Source: JAHECW01 sp964641415
GTDB lineage: Bacteria; Acidobacteriota; Thermoanaerobaculia; Thermoanaerobaculales; Sulfomarinibacteraceae
Direction: 5' to 3'
NCBI GenBank assembly: GCA_964641415.1
Contig: CAZXMW010000014.1
Location: 8,399-72,398 of the forward strand
DNA length: 64,000 nt
Positions 57,911 through 64,000 of the stretch are shown here, in pieces. Below the pieces are notes generated by a model. It made no database searches. It was not told the DNA's origin and saw nothing but the letters and a program-made list of their open reading frames with translations. The translations under genes were made by a program, and so were the position numbers. Within the stretch, counting starts at the first letter, position 1; the number at the start of each line of letters is the position of its first letter.

Positions 57911-58021
57911 GACTCAACGAGTATCTCACCGAACCGCCGGGTGGGTGCCTTCTGGCGTTGTCAGCATTCATTCGTCACCGTCGCCGAACAACGCCATGAG
58001 TGCAAAGGGCGGCACCTACCT

Positions 58022-58230
<209 letters not shown>

Positions 58231-58432
58231 GACAGTCGGAAGCCGCAATCGGCGCAGACGGCGGGCCGCACCCGGAGGCGCCGGCCCTCTCTCCGGACGC
58301 TGCGCCCGATGTGGCCGAGATCGTCTTCGAGTACCTGCACCGTGAGCGCGAGGTGGTGACGCAGGTCGTCGAAGGCCCGCTCATCGTCTCGGAGCAACCG
58401 GAAAATCTCCTGGCGGCGGGTCCGCGCAGAGC

Positions 58433-58717
58433 TCACTGTGTCGGATCGACCGTGACCGAGGAAGGCCGCTCGGGGCCGTCCGATGCGAGCCACTCTCGGA
58501 CCGGCAGGCCGTCGACGAAGAGATCCTCGATGACGCCGACGCCGATGAGCAGTGCGCCGAACAGCGAGCAGACGATGATCGCAAGCCGCATGCCCGAGAT
58601 CTGCCGAGGTTCCTGGTAGCGGCTGCGCAGCCGGGCGGCCGCGGCCTCGTCGAGCACGCCCTCGACCACCAGCCCGGGCAGCTCGTCGTGGAGCCAGCGG
58701 ATCGCTCGGTTGCTCAT
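58433..58717 (-). CDS. Short DUF2157-like membrane protein, probably truncated
   Basis: 94 residues from ATG 58717. The N-terminus RWLHDELPGLVVEGVLDEAA, followed by ISGMRLAIIVCSLFGALLIG, is the start of the DUF2157 domain (soluble helix then first membrane segments). Full-length members have 300 or more residues and many membrane segments; this one ends after one or two. Translation is coupled to the COG3357 gene. It may be a decayed gene or a small functional form. Confidence 0.6.
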   Translation of the reverse strand: MSNRAIRWLHDELPGLVVEGVLDEAAAARLRSRYQEPRQISGMRLAIIVCSLFGALLIGVGVIEDLFVDGLPVREWLASDGPERPSSVTVDPTQ

Positions 58718-58785
58718 GAACGTGCGTCGCAGTCTACCAGCCTTTGGTAGCCTTCCCACGTCGTCGCAAAGGAGGACCCCCGAAA

Positions 58786-59772
58786 ATGACCGAAGCACTC
58801 GATCTCGATGGGCTGCAGCGAGCGCTGTGGAGCTTTGCCGGACAACGCGTGATCACGGCCGCCGGACGAACCGGCGTGCTCAGCCTCCTTGCCGGTCGCG
58901 CAGCGACGCCGGAAGAGGTCGCCGACGAGCTCGGCCTCGACCCGCTGGCAACGGGCAAGGTCGTCCGGGCGCTGTGCGCCCAGGGTGTCGTCGAGCCGGA
59001 AGGCGAACGCTACCGTCTGGCGGCGCCGCTGCGCGAGCATTTCCAACCGGGCGAAGCCGACCTGGTTCCGTTTCTCGACCACCTCCACAGCATGTACGAA
59101 CGGTGGGGCGAGAACCTCGAGCCGTGGCTCCGCGGGGACGGCTGGGGCACCGCGCCGCGCACCCCGGAGCGGACCGCGCGGTTCGGCGCGGCCATGCGGG
59201 CCATGGGATCGAGGATCGCCCGACGGGTTGCCGACGCTCTCGATCTCGAGGGCGTGACCAGCGTGCTCGACGTCGGCGGCGGTTGGGGCCAGTACGCGTG
59301 TGCGATCTGTGTCGTCGCCCCGGCAGTCCGCGCGACCGTGCTCGACCGACCGCAGGTCGCCGAGACCGCCCCCGCGAGCGTTGCGGGCACCGAGCTGGAG
59401 CACCGGATCTCGTGGGTCGGCGGCGACTACCTGGAAGCCGACTACGGTTCGGGCTACGACCTCGTCATGCTCGCCAACATCCTGCACCAGGAGCACCCGC
59501 CCGAGGTCGCCGCGATCATCCGCAGGGCCACCGCCGCCTGCACTCCGGGCGGCAGGGTCGCCATTGTCGATTTCCTGATCGACGACGCCAAGCGCGAGCA
59601 CGTTCTGGGCACCCTGTTCGCCATCAACATGCGCTCGTTCGGCGACACCTACTCCGAATCGGAGCTGCGGGGGTGGATGGAAGCGGCGGGGCTCGTCGAC
59701 ATCGAGCGCACCGACATCGGGCCGGATCGGTGGCTCATCACCGGTACTCGACCATCAGTTCTTAGTTCTTAG
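58786..59772 (+). CDS. SAM-dependent O-methyltransferase-like protein
   Basis: 328 residues from ATG 58786 with AAGGAGG upstream. An N-terminal winged-helix dimerisation domain (RVITAAGRTGVLSLLAGRAA, EEVADELGLDPLATGKVVRA) and a Rossmann SAM domain (VTSVLDVGGGWGQYACAICV, DRPQVAETAP, YDLVMLANILHQEHPPEVAA, GRVAIVDFLIDD). This is the plan of acetylserotonin/hydroxyneurosporene-type methyltransferases. Its stop codon (59770-59772) is provided by the TTCTTAG repeats of palindrome copy E. Substrate unknown. Confidence 0.87.
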   Translation: MTEALDLDGLQRALWSFAGQRVITAAGRTGVLSLLAGRAATPEEVADELGLDPLATGKVVRALCAQGVVEPEGERYRLAAPLREHFQPGEADLVPFLDHLHSMYERWGENLEPWLRGDGWGTAPRTPERTARFGAAMRAMGSRIARRVADALDLEGVTSVLDVGGGWGQYACAICVVAPAVRATVLDRPQVAETAPASVAGTELEHRISWVGGDYLEADYGSGYDLVMLANILHQEHPPEVAAIIRRATAACTPGGRVAIVDFLIDDAKREHVLGTLFAINMRSFGDTYSESELRGWMEAAGLVDIERTDIGPDRWLITGTRPSVLSS

Positions 59773-59868
59773 TTCTTAGTTCTTAGTTTTCAGTTTCATC
59801 GCACTCGCTCACAGACCGCGGAGGGGAGTCTGCGATGTAACTTAAAACTAACAACTTAAAACTAAAAA
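59759..59868. repeat. Heptad-armed palindromic element, copy E
   Basis: Four TTCTTAG units (59759-59786), TTTTCAG, TTTCATCGCA (to 59803), a 27-bp loop, TGCGATGTA (from 59831), then units ACTTAAA ACTAACA ACTTAAA ACTAAAA. The left arm contains the methyltransferase stop codon; the right arm ends just before the radical SAM stop codon (59870-59872). Confidence 0.85.
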
Positions 59869-59869
59869 C

Positions 59870-61294
59870 TCATTCGAGTCCGGCGTTGATCGGCGACGAA
59901 CCGTGCGTGACCGCCGACTTGGCGCGGTACGCCCACTCGACGAGCTTGGCGCGGCCGTACTCGGGCAGGTCCATCTGGAAGGGATGGCTGGCGAGCGCTC
60001 TGGCGTACTTGACAAGTCTGAGCCGGCGAAGCTTCTGGTAGACCCGGTGGAGCTCTTCACGGGTCACGGCCTCGGAGACCAGGATCACCCGCTTCCAGTC
60101 GAGCTCGAAGGAGATGTTGAGCAGGTCCCAGTCCATGTCGTCGGAGACCAGACCTCTGGCCTCGGCGGCGTGCCACACCGGGGTACCGGGCAGTGGGGTC
60201 AGGACGTAGAGGTTGACCAGCGACAGCGGGTTCCTCTTGATGAAGTCGTAGGTCTCCATCATCTGTTCGACGGTCTCCTCCGGCTCGCCGATGATGAACG
60301 AGGCGTGGGGGTGGATGCCGTGGCGGTGCAGCGTGTGGACCGCGTTCTCGTTGGTCTCGACCTTGAACGCGTTGCCCTTGAGCCGGGTCAGCACCTCCTG
60401 GTTGCCCGACTCGAGCCCCATCGACACCGACACGAAGTTCATCTCCTTGAGCATGCGCGCGGTGTCGTCGCTGATCCGGGTCGCCGACGACGCGCACGAG
60501 AATCGGAAGCCCTGCTGGGGTAGCCCCTCGCGCAGCACCAGCTCGTGGAGGCCCGCGAGGCGCTTGGTATTGGCGATGAACAGGTCGTCGTGGAAGGTGA
60601 TGTACTTCACCCCGTAGGTGTCGCGGAGGTGCCTGATCTCCTCGATCATGGACTCGGGCGAGAAGTAGCGGATGTTGGGCCAGAACCGGGTCGAGGCGCA
60701 GAAGGTGCAGTTGTACGGACAGCCGCGCGAGGTGAGCATGTTGGAGTGCGGCCGGACCCGCATCATCGAGCGGTCGGCCATCGGCAGCATGTCGAGGCTC
60801 TTGCCCTTCGTTCCGACGACCTCGCGCGGCGGGGTCAGCACCCGCTCGCCCGAGTCCCAGTAGACCAGACCCTTGATGTCGGCGAGCGTGCCCGGCGGCA
60901 GCGAGCCGTGCTCGCGATAGAGCTCCACCAGCTCGACGAGCGTATGCTCGCCCTCACCGAGGACGCCGATGTCCATCGCCCGGGTCAGGTTATTCGGCAG
61001 CTCGGTGATGTGGTAGCCGCCGACGATCACCGGGATTCCGGCGTCGCGTCCGAGCTCGGCATAGCGCTTGGCCATGTTGTAGTTCTGCGACACCGACGAG
61101 ATCCCGAGCAGGTGCGGCCGCCAGCCCCTGATCGTCTCGGCGACTCCGTCCTCGACAACGCGCACCTTCACCGCGTCGCCGCACTCTCGATTGAGCATGG
61201 CCACGAGGTAGCCGAGCCCGAGCGCCGGGTAGCGGTTCTGCGCCTCGACGAAAGGGTTGACGGCGTTGACGAGCAGGACGCGGGTGGGCTGCAT
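59870..61294 (-). CDS. B12-binding radical SAM protein
   Basis: 474 residues. An N-terminal cobalamin-binding domain (about 1-150; RVLLVNAVNPFV, LLGISSVSQNYNMAKRYAEL, VIVGGYHITELPN) and a radical SAM core (about 185-400) with the Fe-S motif CPYNCTFC, then HDDLFIANTKRLAGLHEL and SVSMGLESGNQEVLTRLKG. This family includes enzymes that methylate unactivated carbons or modify lipids such as hopanoids; the substrate here is unknown. Converges on the methyltransferase gene across palindrome copy E. Confidence 0.9.
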   Translation of the reverse strand: MQPTRVLLVNAVNPFVEAQNRYPALGLGYLVAMLNRECGDAVKVRVVEDGVAETIRGWRPHLLGISSVSQNYNMAKRYAELGRDAGIPVIVGGYHITELPNNLTRAMDIGVLGEGEHTLVELVELYREHGSLPPGTLADIKGLVYWDSGERVLTPPREVVGTKGKSLDMLPMADRSMMRVRPHSNMLTSRGCPYNCTFCASTRFWPNIRYFSPESMIEEIRHLRDTYGVKYITFHDDLFIANTKRLAGLHELVLREGLPQQGFRFSCASSATRISDDTARMLKEMNFVSVSMGLESGNQEVLTRLKGNAFKVETNENAVHTLHRHGIHPHASFIIGEPEETVEQMMETYDFIKRNPLSLVNLYVLTPLPGTPVWHAAEARGLVSDDMDWDLLNISFELDWKRVILVSEAVTREELHRVYQKLRRLRLVKYARALASHPFQMDLPEYGRAKLVEWAYRAKSAVTHGSSPINAGLE

Positions 61295-61467
61295 GGGTCT
61301 CCCATCGGGCGCGTGCGATCCTCGCGCACCTCGATTGATGAAATGATACAGCTTCTCGACCGTGCTCGCGCGCCACCTGATCGTCGGTCCCGACCCGGAG
61401 GACCGAATCGTCGCGAGACGATTCCGATGACCACAGGAGGATTTGCGCGCTCGGTCGGCCAGCCGTC

Positions 61468-61605
61468 TCAGGTCGTCCGCATCATGAGCCCGGCCTGCTG
61501 CTCGGCAATCGCGATCGCCGCACTCAGGCCGGCACCGCCGCCGCCGACAACCACGACGTCGTGGCGAACCGATTCCGCGGGCTCCGTGCGACCGCTCCGG
61601 CTCAC
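61468..61605 (-). pseudogene. N-terminal fragment of a fumarate reductase-like flavoprotein
   Basis: 45 residues from GTG 61605, overlapping the stop of the BASS gene (GTGA). HDVVVVGGGGAGLSAAIAIA is the FAD-binding start of fumarate reductase/succinate dehydrogenase flavoproteins, normally 500-600 residues. A stop follows after QQAGLMMRTT, and no later part is found downstream. It is a truncated remnant at the end of the cluster. Confidence 0.75.
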
Positions 61606-62477
61606 GAGCGGACCACCGGATGGGCGACTCGGCTGCCCTGCACCCGCCGGACGACGATCAGGGTCAGCGCCGTGATATTCATCAGGAAGGCATAGATCAC
61701 GCTCGGCACGGCCAGGGCCGGCTGGCCAAGCATGCTGACTGCGACGGTGATGCCCAGCGCACTGTTCTGGATGCCGCACTCGACGGCCAGCGCGATCCGG
61801 CCATCGCTCGGGAGGCGGCCGACCAGACCGATCGCGGCACCGGTGGCCATGGTCACCAGATTGAGCAGCAGGATCGCCCCGCCCACGGCGGCAAAATGCA
61901 GCGTGATGCTCGGCCATTCGGTCACGAAGGTCGCGACCACGATCAGCAGGAATACAAGCGTCGCGCTGCCGCTCAGGATTCGCGAAACACGCTCGCTCAA
62001 CCAGCCGGCGTGATGGACAAGCACTCCTGCCGCCACCGGCAGCAGCGTGATCAGAAACAGGCCGCCGATGCCCTGCCCGACCGGGTATTCAACGCTCGCC
62101 GACCGGCCGAGAAAGTGGCTGAGCGACAGACCGACGATCAGCGGAACCGTGACGAATGACAGCAAGCTGGTCAACGCCGTCAGGGTGATCGACAGGCAGG
62201 TGTCCCCGCGCGCGAGGTGAGTGATCATCGCGGCGCTGACTCCGCCGGGGCAGGCTGCGAGAATCATCAGGCCGACGGCCATCACCGGACCCAAACCGAA
62301 GAGCACGGTGGTCCCGAACGCGGTCAGCGGCAACAGCACGGTCTGGGCGAGCAGGCCGAGACCGACCGGCACCGGATGGGTCAACACGCGGCGGAAATCC
62401 CCGACAGCGAGCTTCAGGCCGAGAGCAAACATGATGAACGCCAGCCCGGCCGGCAGAAAGCCGGCGAGACTATTCAT
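61602..62477 (-). CDS. Bile acid:sodium symporter (BASS) family transporter
   Basis: 291 residues, about nine membrane segments. Family boxes: LMILAACPGGVSAAMITHLA and ECGIQNSALGITVAVSMLG (the crossover region that binds sodium). In bacteria the family carries organic anions such as pantoate or other carboxylates; real bile acids are unlikely. It lies 13 bp downstream of menA. Confidence 0.88.
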   Translation of the reverse strand: MNSLAGFLPAGLAFIMFALGLKLAVGDFRRVLTHPVPVGLGLLAQTVLLPLTAFGTTVLFGLGPVMAVGLMILAACPGGVSAAMITHLARGDTCLSITLTALTSLLSFVTVPLIVGLSLSHFLGRSASVEYPVGQGIGGLFLITLLPVAAGVLVHHAGWLSERVSRILSGSATLVFLLIVVATFVTEWPSITLHFAAVGGAILLLNLVTMATGAAIGLVGRLPSDGRIALAVECGIQNSALGITVAVSMLGQPALAVPSVIYAFLMNITALTLIVVRRVQGSRVAHPVVRS

Positions 62478-62490
62478 CGTCCAAGGCCCG

Positions 62491-63393
62491 TCATATCAAC
62501 AGCTCGAAGCAAACCAGCGCACCGAGCGCGAGCTGAGCCAGCGCCGTGTGTCCGAGCTGGACGTTCATTGCCGGCCCCACTGGAACGAGGGCAAAGCGCA
62601 GTGCCAGCCCGGCGAACAGCGGCAGCGCCAGCCAGACCACGCCCGGCGGCCAGCCGCTCCCGGCGAGCGGAAGCACGGCGAACGGCAACAGCATCAGAAC
62701 GGCATACAGCCCGCGAGCCTTGCCGGGCGCGAGCAGAACGGCCAGGGTCCGGCGTCCGGCGCGGCGATCGGCCGCGCGATCGCGAACGTTGTTGACCAGC
62801 AGCACCGCTGCGGCTGGACAGCCAATGGCCGCGCCGATCAGCAGAACGCGCGGCTCGGGCACGACCAGCGCCTGCAGGTAATAGCTGCCGGCCACTGCAA
62901 CGACACCGAAAAAGACGATCACCCAGAGTTCGCTCCACGGGCCGTGCGACAGTGGCCGCGGGCCGGACGAGTAGGCATAGCCGAACACCAGCGAGCCGAT
63001 GCCGATCCACAAGATGGGAAGGCCACCGGACCACACGAGGTACAGGCCGGCCACCAGAGCCGCGGCGAAGCAGGCGATCGCGGCTGTGCGCACCTGACGC
63101 GCCGTGGCCAGACCGGCACCGGTCAGGCGCAGCGGACCGATCCGATCCGGGCCATCGGCACCGCGCGCGCCATCGCTGGCGTCGTTGAACAGGTTGGCGC
63201 CGATCTGGACCAACACCGCGCAGATCAGCGTGACCGTGAAGGTCAGCCGGTCAATTGCAACGCCCTCCGACCAAGCCAGCATCGTGCCGGTGATGACGGG
63301 CACGGCAGCCATGGTGAGGGTGCGCGGGCGCATGCCCAGCAGCCAGACGTTCGGGGCAGCAACGCCACCCGTCTGCAGTTCGGCCTGACTCAT
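62491..63393 (-). CDS. menA: 1,4-dihydroxy-2-naphthoate polyprenyltransferase (MenA/UbiA family)
   Basis: 300 residues with about eight membrane segments. The two Asp-rich motifs of the family are present: NLFNDASDGARGAD and VNNVRDRAADRRAGRRTLA. MRPRTLTMAAVPVITG near the start is typical of MenA. It attaches the isoprenoid tail in menaquinone synthesis. Its neighbours, a UbiE/MenG remnant upstream and a fumarate reductase fragment downstream, fit a menaquinone-dependent respiration theme. Confidence 0.9.
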   Translation of the reverse strand: MSQAELQTGGVAAPNVWLLGMRPRTLTMAAVPVITGTMLAWSEGVAIDRLTFTVTLICAVLVQIGANLFNDASDGARGADGPDRIGPLRLTGAGLATARQVRTAAIACFAAALVAGLYLVWSGGLPILWIGIGSLVFGYAYSSGPRPLSHGPWSELWVIVFFGVVAVAGSYYLQALVVPEPRVLLIGAAIGCPAAAVLLVNNVRDRAADRRAGRRTLAVLLAPGKARGLYAVLMLLPFAVLPLAGSGWPPGVVWLALPLFAGLALRFALVPVGPAMNVQLGHTALAQLALGALVCFELLI

Positions 63394-63502
63394 GACGGTT
63401 GCGGAAGTCGGACCGACCGGCCGGCCCGCAGGTCGAAGCGCTCATGCCTCGCTGCCCGGTCGCCTTCGAACTGAATCATTCGGCTTGCCTTGATGCCCTG
63501 AG

Positions 63503-63832
63503 TCACGTGTCGAGTGTACCCGACCACGAGTGGATCCGGCCGATCATTGAGGTCTGGGCTCGGGTCGCTCTGTAGATGTAGATGACCCCGAGCATCACCG
63601 GCCTGGTCTCGATCCCGGCCCAGTCGCCGGCCGCCTGAACCATGTCGACAAAGCGCGCGCCATGGGGAAAGGCATCGGAGGTTCGCTACAGGTAGCGGTA
63701 GGCGTCGCGATCACCGCCGACCAGGCCGCCGATGCCTGGAATCACGAAGCGGTTGAACACCAGGTAGAACGACGCCATCAGGGCCGGCGGCTGACCAAAC
63801 TCGATCACGACCAGAAACACATCCTCACTCAT
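63503..63832 (-). pseudogene. UbiE/MenG methyltransferase remnant with in-frame stop
   Basis: From ATG 63832 (GAGGAGG upstream) the frame reads MSEDVFLVVIEFGQPPALMA, then FVIPGIGGLVGGDRDAYRYL, then a TAG (63686-63688), then RTSDAFPHGARFVDMVQAAG and VMLGVIYIYRATRAQ in the same frame. This is the C-terminal third of demethylmenaquinone methyltransferase (VLEF..P, G..AYRYLP.S...FP). The SAM-binding N-terminal part is missing and the sixth codon joins directly to LVVIEFG. It is decayed unless the TAG is read through. Confidence 0.82.
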
Positions 63833-64000
63833 CAGGTCCTCCTCGAGGGTTGGTCTCGTGTGCGCCGAAAAGCGCACTGCGACGGAGACCGAGTGATTTC
63901 CAGATGAAGAAGATCGCCGGATAGACCAGCAACTCGCCGAAGAAAGAGGTCACGATGCCGCCCACCATCGGGGCGGCGATGCGGCGCATGACGTCGGCGC
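63825..64000 (-). CDS. Heavy-metal efflux RND transporter (CusA/CzcA type), C-terminal end
   Basis: 57 residues in view: ADVMRRIAAPMVGGIVTSFF, GELLVYPAIFFIWKSLGL, then a short tail to TGA 63825-63827. This is the last membrane segment of the HME-RND family, which pumps Cu, Zn, Co or Cd out of the periplasm. The rest lies beyond the window. The stop overlaps the start of the UbiE remnant. Confidence 0.8.
   Translation of the reverse strand, partial: ADVMRRIAAPMVGGIVTSFFGELLVYPAIFFIWKSLGLRRSALFGAHETNPRGGPDE

Overview
The window is high-GC bacterial chromosome with dense, mostly short-spaced operons. No rRNA, tRNA or replication origin was seen. The gene set is Gram-negative: Mla-type lipid transport, a patatin autotransporter, an OmpA lipoprotein and many lipobox proteins. 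Eukaryote-type kinases with TPR domains, a rubredoxin-glutamate synthase fusion, a Haliangium-like microcompartment locus and secreted proteins ending in DGFESGD point to an Acidobacteriota-like (possibly Thermoanaerobaculia) or deltaproteobacterial-grade organism. That assignment is inference; no marker gene fixes it.

Layout. 1-6.0 kb: the end of an alpha/beta hydrolase, then a minus-strand operon joining a partner-switching cassette (FHA-GAF-PP2C phosphatase, RsbW-like kinase, STAS protein) to an Mla/MCE ABC lipid transporter. 6.3-11.1 kb: two small lipoproteins, a rhomboid protease and an SLC13-RCK transporter. 11.4-17.5 kb: a complete bacterial microcompartment (BMC) operon with one BMC-H, two BMC-T and three BMC-P shell proteins, an acylating aldehyde dehydrogenase, deoxyribose-phosphate aldolase, an RpiB-like isomerase and a TetR regulator under a strong promoter with an operator. 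17.6-25.1 kb: CreD, lipoproteins, a YCF48-like protein, a TauE permease, and a rubredoxin-GltS fusion with rubrerythrin. 25.2-28.5 kb: a secreted gingipain-type protease. 28.7-32.1 kb: a lower-GC island (RHS-core protein, HTH protein, HicBA, IS1634-family remnant) bounded by a duplicated copy of the start of the patatin gene. 32-43 kb: patatin-barrel protein, hybrid histidine kinase, dehydrogenase, FHA-GGDEF protein, OmpA protein, YihY protein. 43-48 kb: SYLF protein, ArsM, LolE-like permease, M23 peptidase and a bactofilin-like protein. 48.4-52.8 kb: the glycine cleavage operon gcvT-H-PA-PB. 53-58 kb: a delta-60 secreted protein, Ser/Thr kinase and ECF sigma factor, enclosed by a direct repeat of about 190 bp. 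58.1-61.3 kb: COG3357 and DUF2157 genes, a methyltransferase and a radical SAM protein. 61.5-64 kb: a decaying cluster (fumarate-reductase-like fragment, BASS transporter, MenA, broken UbiE/MenG, RND pump end).

Two observations stand out. First, the BMC operon is a self-contained sugar-phosphate organelle. All three enzymes carry N-terminal helix-plus-linker extensions typical of cargo tags, the RpiB-like enzyme has Asp at the usual catalytic Cys, and a perfect 20-bp hairpin precedes the major shell gene. Second, five intergenic palindromes share a CATCGCA...TGCGATG core and arms built from 7-bp tandem units. Four of them fill convergent gene pairs from stop codon to stop codon. Two separate gene modules are also flanked by duplicated gene ends, suggesting a common insertion or duplication mode.
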